From Metarhizium brunneum (taxonomy: Eukaryota > Ascomycota > Sordariomycetes > Hypocreales > Clavicipitaceae): a DNA stretch of 64,000 bases. The stretch is taken from positions 3,410,001 through 3,474,000 of the forward strand of contig NC_089426.1 in assembly GCF_013426205.1 (NCBI RefSeq), given 5' to 3'. The notes under the pieces are model-generated. The model had not been told where the DNA came from. It worked only from the letters and a program-made list of their open reading frames with translations, and ran no database searches. Shown piece after piece: positions 44,465 through 57,055 of this stretch (within the stretch, counting starts at the first letter, position 1; every line of letters begins with the position of its first letter). The translations under genes were made by a program, and so were the position numbers.

Positions 44465-47400
44465 ACTAAGCAATGCTGCGCAATAGCAAATAATAATTAA
44501 ATAGACCACTAGCTGTCTTTGGCCTTGATGAACTTTGTCTCTGGAGATTTGCTATGACGCCATGTCTAAACAGATCCAGGCCACCCAGTATCATCATACA
44601 ATCACGTAGCCCCCCCTTACAGCAATCTTGGAATTCCCGCCTTAGCATGGCATCCTGCCTGTGGAAAACGCGAATAATGAATAGAGGGTGAAGGCTTTTC
44701 CCCCTACGGATTTGTTAGCTGCGGCACCTATTCATTTAGTACCCAAAATTTCGCTTACTTCACTCGCCTCAAGGCTCCAAGTGGTGTCAATTACACGAGT
44801 GACATTTTACGTCCTTAGCTGGGCCGACATAGCCAGAGCCGTCGCACTGGCCGCACATTGTTCTGTCTTGATTCTGGCCTTTAGAACAACTTATCTTGGG
44901 GTGCAGAATGTCGGACAGTAGATGGACGTAAATGCGATACAAGAAATAAACGTGGCACAAATAGAGAGAACAAAGCCCGAAAATGTGAGATGACAGCCCA
45001 ACAACCCGCTGGCCCCTCTTTAAAGGTACCAGACATAAGTATGCAGACTGTTTAATGCATACATATGTACGATGGGCCATGTCAGATATCGGATTATTAA
45101 ACTAGCCCACCGGTAAACCAGTGGCACCTTTACCGCTACCCAAGAGTGGCAAAAGCTGCCAATAAACATAAGTGCCAATGTGAGTGAAATGAGAATTAAT
45201 TCACGCTCAATACTAATGATTTGTAGATGCCAAAGAACCCCGTGTTGCAAGTAGCAACAAAAAGACTGTCGAGAAGGCGCGCACTCGTACGCCGCCGCCT
45301 AACAATAAGGACGCAGGGAAATATCACGAGAGCCCGGAGTCAGACCATAGCGAGGGCCATCTCAGGCACTAGCCCTAGCCACGTTCTTGTATTCATAGAG
45401 ACCTTCAGTCCTTGAGACGTCTTGGAAAACCAAGGACCTTTGATACCTTGAGGTCGATGATTCAACGAATATATACCAAGATATACTTGAATAGTCCGGC
45501 AGGTATCCTGTCGACTCAGTCCGCTGGGAAGCCTGTGGATTCCGGAACCATCCTGTTGATATGCATCATTCCTTCCCACCAGGCTGTATGGCTTAATGAG
45601 AGAACTACTCTCCTGGTAGGCAATTGACGTCCCAAGGACCTTGGGGGCTACACGAAGACTGTCTAACAAAAGACTATATACAATGAGCCCAATGAAGAAG
45701 AATGACTTCCCCGGATTTCCGGTAATCATTATGCCAATACAAACTCATTACGGCTGCCAAGGAAAGCGTGCCGTTAATGCATAATAAGTAGCTTCAAGCT
45801 CTGTCATTCTCGTTCTGGAATACTTAGAGTCCAGCTGGTCACATCAACTGAGGGGAGTGAGCTAATAACTACTAGTTATGCGCTTCTTAGAGGAGTTGTC
45901 ATCGTCCAACACCAGCGCGGGGCAACTCCCCCATCGACAACGTTGCCAGACAGTCTTTCCGCAACAAGGTGAAAATGCAACCCGCCGCATGTCATTTACC
46001 AGACTGTCCAACCATGTCGTCACGGATCGGTAGACGCCAGAGACGTACAGTAGCCGCTGCCACGACTACCCGTTTGCCCACTCACCAAGTTGTGCGTCGC
46101 ACTGTCCATAGATGTGATGCCAGCTCACTCGATAGTCGGGCTGCACACGAGCCGGACAACTACAAGAACAGTAAGCTTAGCTCCCCTAAACCTTTGTCAC
46201 TGATATCCGAGCAACTGGAACATATTGTAGTCTGGACACATTACTCTCTCACCGGGAATGATGACCAAATGCACCGCCTGTCTTGGGTTTAGATAATGCC
46301 GCCCCTTGTCTCCCGGCCTGAAGCCCGCTGACGGTATTTCCATTGAAACAAAACGAATTCGCAAGGCAATAGGATGTAAACCACGAGACCCTGCCGCCAA
46401 GCAAGGAACATCCTGACCTTGACAAACTCTTTGTTTTCTCACACTAGTTTTATTGCTGAATTAACGCGTTTCTCATTAAAGTGAAAAAAGAGTCTAAGCC
46501 GTTATCGTAATGATCATGAGCTTACCCAGGTCGTCATGGTTCGTTTGATCCTTCTCGCCGGCGGCATGCTGACGGGGAGGAACCAGGTTCCATTTGACGG
46601 CAGACACATGGCCTAGCGTCGGGGGTTCATGTATCGGCGCGCCTTGACCCTTCGCCTCGTGGGAACGTGGGTTGATTACTCCGTAATGACCTCGCAGTAG
46701 TTTTCTTTTCGGCCGGGTGTAATCCGTCCTCCGTGAGCGCCAGCCCCCACGCATGGGGAATAAGCAAGGCCGTTGCCCGAGAGGGTGTGTATAGATAAAA
46801 TGTCTTAGCATTTTGGCCCTAATGTACTGTCCCGCTCCCGCTCGGATTGGTGTTGCTAAGAATTGAGGCGATCGCTGCAGCTAGAAGCTGCTCCTTGGGA
46901 AGAATCGCCACTGGCAAGCGGTCGCTTGAACTGGAGGGCGATATAATCGGCAACGTGTATACCTGGTATTTGCCATATTCCTCATTCATTAGCATATGAT
47001 CGGTATGCAAGGGGCTTTATTTGCACTGATTATCCCCTAGGGTGGAAAGGGGACTCGGTTGAGGTTAGGTGAACCTTTGCGAGTTCAAGACAAACCGAGT
47101 ATCCAGTTGGCAGGTATATAACGCAGATTTCCGCAAGAATGGCCACCACGTGGAAGAGAAGACGGCGGCACTTAGTGCAGATATAACCATGCGGTAATCT
47201 CGAGTGACCTGACGCCCTACGGAGTACTGCATATGCTGAAACTCGAAACCCACGCCCCCTTTACCATTATGAGTACATGTCAATACATTGTCAGAAGGGG
47301 CGTTGTATAAAAGTTGAGAAGAGACGGGGTAAAAGGCCCCCAAGCGTGACAAACCAACAAGTTGGACTCGGCCGGGTGACTGGGAGGACAAGGGCCGGTG

Positions 47401-50400
47401 CAAATGCCACAGCCCGGTTATTATACCCGCGATTGACGAAGCTTCTCTCATCAGTTGACATGTTGGCCGATTTCACTAGACCGTAATTTATGACCAAACA
47501 TCAGGTGGATGATTTGTCTAGTCTGGTATGACTGAGGGCATCGAACCGCATTACGAGCAGCAAGGTGATGCGGTAGCAAGTCAGGCCCTTGCGTCGGTAT
47601 GGGAAAAAAAAAGCATACTTGCCCCTTGGCAGATTGCCAGCATGACGGCGGCCTTTTGTCCCGCGCATCGAGTGGTGCCGCGATATGCACGAGCAAGGTG
47701 ATGGTCACAGTCACATGGAAATAGCATTCCCCGAATGCTATGTCCAAGGCTACGGTCCAAGGTAGGAAACTACCATGGCTGACACGTTTTTCATGCTGGC
47801 AGGCTGGCAGTACTACCCAACATGCCGGTCAGCCGATTGATCCCCTTTTGCGACCAGTCTACGCTGCTGCAGAAAGGGGTCGACAAGGCTTCGTATGCGT
47901 ACATGGCGAACACATGGTTTACCAGCCAGTGACGGCGGAAGCGGAAGCTTTGTTGAAGGACGATGATCCTCGTGCTGGGGGTACTTGGATGGACCATCCC
48001 ACAAAGGTTCTTCTCTGGTCCGGGAGCATCCCCTCTGGGGGTGTACCGAAGGGGCTGCCCTGCAGATTCGGTTCATGGTTCAGTTTGCCTAGGGAAGCGG
48101 CCTGCGCTGTGATTTGATCGTTCCATCACGAAAAGCTCCAGATTCTCGACATGATGGTGATTGAGCCCAGGTTAGTGCTAGCCCAGGGGGTGGGACAGGG
48201 CAAGGCAAGGCGAGTTCAAATCATGCCGAAGAGAATCGTAGGACAAGAGACGGGAACATGGGCCATGCCGTCAGCAGCTAATAAGGGGGCGTCATCTGTG
48301 CCGGACGGCGGTCGAGAGGGTAGATGGAGAAGCGATACGGGCTGACGCGCAAAGACGCAGAATGTCATTCGACATGACCACCACCACGGCATCTGGAGGG
48401 GCGGTTGCGCTTATTCGTGCATCGTTTGTTGGCCGACGAGCCCGCTCCGCCCTGGCCAACGTGTGGATATTTCCAGAAGAGGAAGCAACCGAATGGCAAC
48501 ATTGAACAGCCCTCGTCGTCGACGTCGTCTTCTTCCACCTTGTTGTGGGACTGCCCTGCCCCTGGAACATGCGGACCTCGTTCAAGCACCTTGTGCATTA
48601 GCGCCGTGTTCTTTTGGACCTCAAGTCCATGTCCTGCTATCGGGCATGTTGCCATGTAGTATGTACCGTTCCTTGCCTTGGTACCTGTTGCCATTGACGG
48701 GTGCAGAGAGGCACGCATGGCATCATCCGTCGTCATGTTGCAGGTTGCAGGCGTGTGCCTGTTATTTGGAACAAAGGCACACTCCAAGTCAACAGCCTTG
48801 GTTTTGACGCCCATGTGCTCTCTTGCCCGGATTGCCATGTACTACACAAGTACGTTGCTGCAGCAAGGTGTACATTACAGACTGCAAGGGGTCATCCTGC
48901 ACCTCTTTTGCCATCCCCCCCTTTTCCTTGCTCGCCTGGGGCTGAGGTGATAATTTGGGGCAAAAAAGGATGGCGAATGGTTCGAAAACGACTTACATAC
49001 CATGTGTAGACCTGAGTAGAAACACTTTGTGGAGGCACCAAGGTTGTGGCAAAGAGGCCTGGGCTTTCGCATCATGCTCACAGTATTTGACAACCGTCTG
49101 GTAGTACGAGATCAGCCTTGAGGCCGGAAAGTGCCAAATTTAATTGCCACCATTGCGGTAACGCAGCTGGCCAGTGACCTGCCAACATCGCACAACATCG
49201 CAACTGCTCTGCGTATTGCCCTACTTCGGCGCTCTCTACCATTAGCGATTGCCAAAAGATTTGCTGACCGTGACAAGTGACCTACAGCATGCCAGTCAGC
49301 CATGGAGCGCATGTTTTCTGCCAGGATTTGGCACAGGAGACAGCTATTAGTTGGGTGCATACCCGTTTCCGCCACTTCTGTTTTGCTTTAACAAGGCCGC
49401 TGTGCTAGTTTCACGGCTATTGTAGCAGTTTGTCAACTATGGCTTCCTTGTCTTTTATCGGTGAGGGAATCATGGCTACTTACAGCTCAGTGAGAGCTCA
49501 ATGTTAGGCTGCCTTATATCATGGGTAGTGTCGGGATGATCGATATGCTCTCTGTAACTCTGAGTATCTGAATTGCCTCTTCTGCCTGACATCTTCAAAT
49601 AGTGCAATACTGCTTGCACGGCTTTTTTTTTTGGTGTGGAGGCCAAGATTAGTCAAGAGTGCGTTGATAACAGAATAATATGCCTGCCTCTGATACAAAC
49701 CGGTTATATGGATTGTACTTCTGATGTCAGCAAAGAGATACGTAGTGTCGATATAGATATATTGCGTCACTAACACACGCGCGTCTTTCGGTGCTTTACA
49801 TCGATATGGTGCGTCTCGTGGTATTCAAGACATATGTCAAGTATATCATTTCCCGCCGTATCTGCTTTGACGCAGATACCTGACAATAAGGGGGGGTATT
49901 TTGGTTAGAAGGAAGATTATCTGGGCGACACTCTGGTATGCTCGAGTCTCTCTGCTTGGACGGCGCCTCATCATCCTTCCGCCAAAACCACGAGGATGGC
50001 GTTAGTTAACAGACAAGTAATATCTTACTATTTATTCGCATTAACAAGCTGAAATCTGATCGGGCAATGTCATCGCGCGGTTCTGAAACCAACGAATGCG
50101 GTTTGAGTCTAGATGTCATTGTGTCCACGGTATGTAAGTTGCAGTTTACTCACAGAGACTGCTACGGCTTAAGAACTCAGCTACTCCAAACACTTCGAGT
50201 TGCCCAATACCAAATGCCATCTCTTGGCGCAGACTTGTGGTGTACAATAGGCTTTTCTGTAAGTCTTTTTGATTAGTTCAGTGTCATGCAAAATGTAGTC
50301 GTGAGGGTTCCTCGAATGAGCCAATCCACCCACCGTCTTTGTCGCAGATCGAGAGAAGCCTCGCCTCTAGTTCTATCATAACCAATGGCAGTTTCGAGGA

Positions 50401-53400
50401 TCAACCGGCATATTATACGAGCTTAGTCGGCTGAGAGGCGCATTTGGGGTTGCGCAAAAAGCTGATAGTCCAATAAGTTGTTGCCTTGCCACCTCGCACC
50501 TGAAGGGATAGGCGTGCAACCGAAGTTGGCAGAAGATAGACATTGGCTCCCTTCCACTGCCTGTTCTAACGATTCCTTAGACAGTCCAAGAATTGTAAAA
50601 CAACAAATACAATGACCGTTTCCCCTCCTTTTACTTTCAAGTAATCGCGCTGCATGGGGCGAGCAGTGCAGAGCAGCGAACTTCCAGGGCCTGGCAGTGT
50701 CAACCGGCCTGAATCGTGATTCAGTCATTAATATTTGCTTTAAATTGCTTGCGAAAGGCAGTTTCGAGGCGTAGTTCATTATGAATATATGTGTGCTAAG
50801 CAGCGCTAATCCAGGCTGTGGTGTGAGCACATCAAGACTAGCCTCGTTGTCCGAACGATTTCATGATGGCCCCCGGGCGTGGCCACAGCCAGAACCTGGA
50901 TGAGACTCTGTGAGATACAAGGCGGTCACGGAGGCTATCCCATCCTTCGAGAGTGATCACTTGCCTGAACACTCAGTTTCACTGTCAACCACCCTTGCTC
51001 ATAAAGCGGAGGCGGGCTGAAAGTCCTGAGACGTCAAGTCTGTCGCATTTTACAAAAAGAGGGAAATCACACCGGCTGAATTGGGGAGGTGGTAGTGTCA
51101 CATCCCGCTGCATGCTTGTCTGCGTGTCGTCATTTTGCAATAATACAATGCCCATGCCACACAGTGCCCGCATGTGCCTCGGGATTTCTTTCACTTCATA
51201 GGGCAGGGTTGAGAGAAGGCCCTCAGGCGAGCAGCTGGTGCGCCACAGCATCGCATCCGGACAATGTCCGCGGTATTTTCCACTCTGTCGGGACCTAGAA
51301 TGCAACCAAATGAGCCCAAATGCTTGCAAAGTTGCCAGAGGACATTTTAGTCTTACCCCGAGAGGGCACTACTACAGGGAGCTGAAGCCCGAGCATGCAA
51401 GTCCGAGGTTACCCAAGTGCGAAATCGAGCCAGTCCACAGCCACTCGCGCAATGATGCCGTTCATCCCAGGCATTAAGACAATAAGAGCCGTCTTCATTT
51501 TTCTTTCCAAGAAATCCTACCTGGCAGTTCTGACAAGATGGCTCCGATTTCCCAGCCCGAATGCACCAGGTTGCGCGTCAGGTATAAAGGGCATTTGCGT
51601 TCTTCACCCCACTGATCAGTGATGATGACGCTGAGATTGCCCTCCCATCTCTGGTTGATGTAAGCTGCATGTTATGTTCGAGCCGTATCACACACAAATA
51701 GAACGGTGGTGGTATGGTCGTTTCTGGCTAGTCTTCTTGAACCCGATTTCTCTCCGCCTTGTGCCATTGATTCAACTGCGGCCGATATTACCTCCGACTA
51801 ATCTGACCGAGTATTCTCTTTGTTTATAACATAACGGTCAAGGCACATTATGAGCACCGCCGGGATCACCGGCCGTTATCACCGATGATTGGTTTGGGAA
51901 CCTGTTGACTTGTCATGCCATTTTTCGCTGGAAGATTTTGCAACTGAGAAGTCTGGCGCACAAAACCTGCGGCGATAATGATGAACGGTGTTAACGGGAG
52001 TCCTCCTGGCGTTGTTGGGCGATCTGGGCGGCCGATCGGCGTTAGGTGTGAGGCTGATGGTTGGGATGGATCTCTCGTAATACAGGTGGCTGGCAAAAGA
52101 GGCAACGAATCAGCCCAGGCTCCCTCCTAGGAGGCTAGTGAACCTTCATTCACGCAGAAGAACGACCGGACATGACTGAGGTCGAAGGGACTTCACCTTG
52201 TCCATCTCGCGCCAGCTCTCGGGAAATCGCAAAGAGTCGCACAGGGGGCCCCGGATGGAGAAAGGGGAAAAAAGCTCAGATGGGAGTCGCTCCGGGACGG
52301 TTGGGAGGATGTCGAATGGGTTAAAATAACACCTATACCAGGCGGGATCAACAAATACCATGGCTGTGATCGGTAGAGCCGACAAGACAGGGGCACTTCG
52401 AGGCTGATGTAGGCTCCGTCCACTTCGACATCGAGGCCTGCACAGACGTAGGCGTGAGTTGCAAGGCTGTCAAGTAGGACAATCTTGGATGGCAGGCTCC
52501 TTCCACAGGTTCATGCAAGATGAGTAACATGTTATGTACGGAGTACTAGGTACCTGAACAGGTCAGTACTAGAAGGCCTGCATTGGGGGCTTGCGGCCAA
52601 GCGCCTCCCACGGAAGCCTCCACGGAACATCATTGGAACCGAGAAAAATGGTACTTGGCTCTCGGTTGCTGTGTTTTCCGCGCTGTTCGGCAATGAGGCA
52701 GGCGCGGTCGGTGTGGAAGTATATTGTATACCCGACATAACCTCCTGACAATCGATCCTTTACATCGTTGACCGTACCGGTTCACCTATCATATCGCCAC
52801 TGCAGGAGCTGTTACCGCGTTCCAATTCGATTCATGGCCGGGATACGTTAGCCTATCAAGGGATCACGGTGTAAAACTCCTTGTTGCGCAATATGCCGAA
52901 CGGTACGGCCTTTGACCACAGCACTCGGTGCTCTCTGGGGATGTTTTGTCCACCTGAAGCCATTGCCGTCGTCCAACTTTTACACTACCAAGCCCGGTAA
53001 GGGGTTCCCTTTCATGTCGTTTATGCTGACACTGCATTAGCGTCTTTACCAACCGCCGCCGGCATGTTCAGTGGCGTAACCATGATTTCACTTCCTACAA
53101 AAGCATGGCAACTGCCATCAAAAGCGTGTCAGCGTTACACCAAAAGCCAAAACGCATTGAGCGCTTGATATGAACCAAACTCAAAGGCCTGGTGGGCCAG
53201 ATCAGCCAGTCCACGCCTTAGCGTGGGTGTATCTCATGGTTTGAAAGGTGTCCGAGTACCATGACCGGCTCTCGCCTGTGTTGAAATATCTTCAAAGGCT
53301 GTCCGGAGCCCGACAGACGGAGCTAGCCACATTCACTCGACGAGCACGGACATCCATTACCACATGACACGTTCTTCATATCCTGTCATAGAGATCAGCT

Positions 53401-55317
53401 ATTTTTGCTGACATCTGAAATGAGGGTTGCGCCACAAACAAAGCTTCAGGACAAACCGACGCAAATGTCAAGAATGATGTCACTCCCGAGCCAAAAACGG
53501 CTCAACTCAACTCCTATCGCCGCCGCAGAAGGTGAATTGAGGCCGGGCCCGGGCCCCGACTGTTGGGCCCCGTCTCAAAATACAAGGGATCATGACGCTC
53601 CGTGGTATTGTTTTTCTCCATGTGCTACCCGCAAGGGTCCCAGTCTTTACTCCGAATACCGGCCCCCGAAGGAGCGTTGGAATAATAGCTCATGGGCCTA
53701 CTGGGCCTCTGATCTGGGAAACCAGCTACATCGGGGTTGTGACATGGCAAAAAGCAGAATCCTTGTGGTATATGGAGTACAGAGAGCCAGGGAAGCTGCA
53801 AGAGAAGCAGAGGATCAAGCCTTCGAAACTTCTCAAAAGATCCCACTTAGAGTGGAACGGCATTAACTCAGATGGTAACCCTGGCTAAGCCGAAAAGAGC
53901 GCCATGGAGCGCACCCGCAGGCCCCACAGCACGTTTTAACTCGGAAGTCGCAAAATCACCTGCGCTAGTATCTATGCTAGTGCTCCTTTCTCCGTATTAT
54001 GTATGTACATGTCAATCCAAGGCTGACCACTCGGGGAGGCCATGCCGGTGTGCGTTTCAATACTTTTTTTTTTCCCTTTGCGCAATTGTCTAACCATGAA
54101 TGGAGGACTCCTTCCTGTTTCGATTACACCATGTGTCATCGGTCGGAGCATGATGACGCTTCAATCCTCTCCCCGTCTTGATCTGCTTCTATCCCTGCCT
54201 GAACGGCGAAAACTGGCGACGGACAATGGAGCGCTCCACGTGGAACATTGAATGCTAAGTAGTCACCCCATTCCATACCCCGGCAAAGTGTACAAGGACA
54301 CAACTGACAGAGCAAGAAACTAGCACATGTAAGTCTTTTCCTCGTTGCTCTAGGATGAATGATCTAACCGTTATTGGGGGCTAAAGCGGGTCGTCTTTCC
54401 TATTTTTGCAGACACTTTGACTAAGTGTACGGGAACGAAAACATTAGTATTGACAATACACGCACGCCCCCATTAGCTTCTCTTCATTACGTAGTAGATG
54501 AGAAAAGTCTATTAGACTATTCCGCACCCTTTGTGCCAGATAATCGGCCGAGATGGGTAGACATTTGGTTGTCCAGTTCTCGCAATATTAACAAATCTGT
54601 CTCGTCAAAGCGGGGCACCGGAGCGGGGCACCAAGTCGGTGTGGCCATCCTGACATCCACTCGGCCTGATTCCTGTCAGGCCTGACAAACAACTCAAGAT
54701 TGAAACTTTCACCCACAGGATCTACCTCCGACAGCCGACAGCCTGCCAACCAGCCCTTGTTGGTTGAAACACGCTGTTTCAGGGCCAAATCCACATTCTC
54801 TGCAGAGCCCCCATTTTCCGAGTCAGTGCCAGCCGGCATTCAGGCAAACTGTACGCGGTACGACGAGCCCTACGACCATTCAGTGACACTCGGGGCATTT
54901 GAAGCTTCTTTTTTTTTTCGAAAATTAAATGAATGGTGGCTCTTCTCGGGAAGACGTGAAAAATCTACCCTCCTGCCAATAATAATAGTCTGTAGACATG
55001 GTTTATGAAGAAGAAATAACATCCCAGTCATCAAAAGAGTCGAGATGTAAGATTCGAGCTACCAAGGAATGAAGATGTGAAAAGAAAATCCCTCCCTGAC
55101 ACCGTGCACCGTGCACTTTCCAATAGTCCCGATAAACCTCCAATTTCAATCCCCAAAGCAGATCGTGAAACTTGCGTTTGCATCTCTCGCCCTCTTGTTG
55201 AAAGCACAGTGTACAATTTCAGACCGCCCTCCCAAACTAGTGTACCCAAAATAAGTTTTCATTGCCACACACACACACACAAAAAACAAACACGCAACGA
55301 AAGGGGGGTATTATGAA
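44465..55317. other. Gene desert (about 10.9 kb)
   Basis: I find no protein gene that can be defended. Frames up to about 160 aa (for example 47740-48117 +, 48365-48838 - and 53405-53866 +) lack domains, intron structure and coding-like composition. A minus-strand stretch near 49519-49776 (containing NLGLHTKKKSRASSIALFED) and one near 45340-45729 look somewhat protein-like and may be mobile-element debris. TACTCCGTA-type motifs occur at 46677-46685, 47218-47226 and 52537-52545. The last part, before 55318, holds the 3' end of the next gene. Confidence 0.5.
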
Positions 55318-57055
55318 TCAAATACATGCTCCAGAGGCAACGCTCCCCTGAAAGCAGGGACGTGGGACGCCAGTCAGCATTCTGTGTGTTGCCGCTAGAG
55401 GCTCCAGCTTCATCGGAGCTCTGCTGTCCCAAATCTGCATGTCCATCATCTCACCTGAGCTTGCAGGCGCTCCCTCCCACCGAGATCTAGGGTTGTGAAC
55501 CTGGTTGATCACATCGTCTTCATTGTGGGTGTGGTGGTGGTGCGGGTCGAGGTCCATCATGGAGTTGTCGCCTCCCATAGGCACTCCATCCTCGTCTCTT
55601 CGGCCACTGCCGCCGCCAGAGCGCTTTTTCGCAGAGAGCTTCTTGCGGCGTCTGACATTGATCTCGCGAAAGCAGTCCATATACAGATGCTCTTCGAGTT
55701 TTAGGCCATTGACCAGCTTGACTTCAATATCGCTAGAGTTCAAGCGCATGTTGCGGGACCCGCCCATGTCGTGGAAAACATCGAGGATCGTTTTGTAGCG
55801 ATCCTGCTCAACTTTTCTCCAAGCCTCGCGGAGAATTTCTTCCTGTGCATGATATACTTGGTCAATAATTCATTCTCAAAGGTGAGTTTCGAGGCGAGGG
55901 GAATTGCTTACATCACGAGGTAGCCACTGGATGTACTTGGAGCGAGCCCGCTTAAACTTCATTTGGAGCATTTCCTTGCCTTGTCTCTTGTTAAACTCCT
56001 TGAGAAAGTCGTTCTGGATGCTGTCCCACATATCCTGCCCTCTCTTGTTGCGGTGGCGCCAGCGGGATTCAAAGATACATCGCTCCTCAGCAGGGCAGGT
56101 GTCTTTGAGAGTAGGGGGTACTTCGTCGCCATGGCAATTTTGGTGCTCCTCGGCTGGATCTGGATGCGAATTCACAGTTGACTTTCTACGGCTTGTCTTC
56201 TTCACGCGATTGCTGGCACCGGTGGCTCCCGGGCGTCTGCGAGGGGAGTCGCTCGGGGCGCGCAGCGTCCCGGCGGTTGGGTGCTCTGATTTTATTTCCG
56301 CATTGTTGGAGCTCTCGCGACGAGGACGGCGAACATTTGAATTTCTGGGAGGCTCATGAAGAAGCGACGACGCGGACAGCGGGTTGTTGCGGTCCAGTTC
56401 CCGCGAGTGTGGTTCCATGGGGATGGGGGGATTGCCTCGGAGAAGCATGTTGTTCTGGTTTGGAATGGGGCCCATGTCCAGGTAGTAGGGAGAACCTGAT
56501 TGTGACAGTGAATGTGGTTGTGTGGCATCGGAAACGCCAAAGTTCCCCATGTAAGGCTCTGGAGGCCCAGGTGTACGTCTGTCCGCGATGTAGAAGTCCG
56601 GCGCAACATGGCCCGGCGTGTTCATGGAAGAGCTGGTCTCGTTGGGGTGGCTATTCATCTCAAACTGGGGATGGTTCCACGGGTGGTACATCTTGGAGCT
56701 GGCCGGCGGGGTTGGCTCTTGGCTGTGAGGGCTTCCGGGAGGGGGAGGATATTGGCCCATTAATTTGGGCATTTGATGCAAAGGAGGCGAGTCTGCGGTT
56801 GATATGGGCGTCAGGAGGTCAGGTTCGCACTGAGGGAGTGCAAATGATGAAACCTGGGAGAACAATTGCAAGTCAGCTTAGCTAGGCCACTGCCTGGTGA
56901 ATTGATCCGACGAAGCCAGGGCTTACTGTAGAGTAGTGAGTCAGGTCTGGATAGCTTGATGGAGACGACCTGTTGTCTGACAAGCTGGGTGTATCTTCGG
57001 AAAGAGCGTCTGCTGGAGAAAGGACAGACGCAACGTATTGTTGGTGCGCAACCAT
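55318..57055 (-). CDS. Fungal protein with basic trihelix/Myb-like core, function unknown
   Basis: Three exons, complement(55318..55842, 55912..56853, 56927..57055), give 531 aa; both introns (69 and 73 nt) are in phase 0. The first 235 residues are Pro/Ser/Asn-rich and disordered. A basic stretch (RVKKTSRRKST) precedes a compact helical core at about 273-385: CPAEERCIFESRWRHRNKRG, DMWDSIQNDFLKEFNKRQGK, EMLQMKFKRARSKYIQWLPR, joined across the second intron to EEILREAWRKVEQDRYKTIL. Its Trp and Arg/Lys spacing resembles Myb/SANT or trihelix DNA-binding folds. A basic segment (NVRRRKKLSAKKR) and a His-rich run follow. I infer a nuclear, DNA-associated protein; I do not recognise a named orthologue. 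The start at 57055 is the first ATG of exon 1; the frame before it is not closed by an immediate stop, so a longer N terminus is possible. Confidence 0.8.

Noticed and set aside
47520..47580. tRNA-like GCATCGAACCGC segment
   Set aside because: No pairing acceptor stem, D arm or anticodon arm could be formed.
47740..48117. 125-aa plus-strand frame in the gene desert
   Set aside because: No domain or splice context; an overlapping antisense frame is equally long, which suggests a compositional artefact.
48365..48838. 157-aa minus-strand frame
   Set aside because: Cys/His/Met-rich random composition, no family, mirrored by open frames on the other strand.
53405..53866. 153-aa plus-strand frame
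   Set aside because: No recognisable motif; low-complexity Pro/Gly part; surrounding sequence lacks gene signals.
55030..55070. tRNA-like AGATTCGAGCTACC segment
   Set aside because: Resembles only box B; no cloverleaf partner sequences around it.
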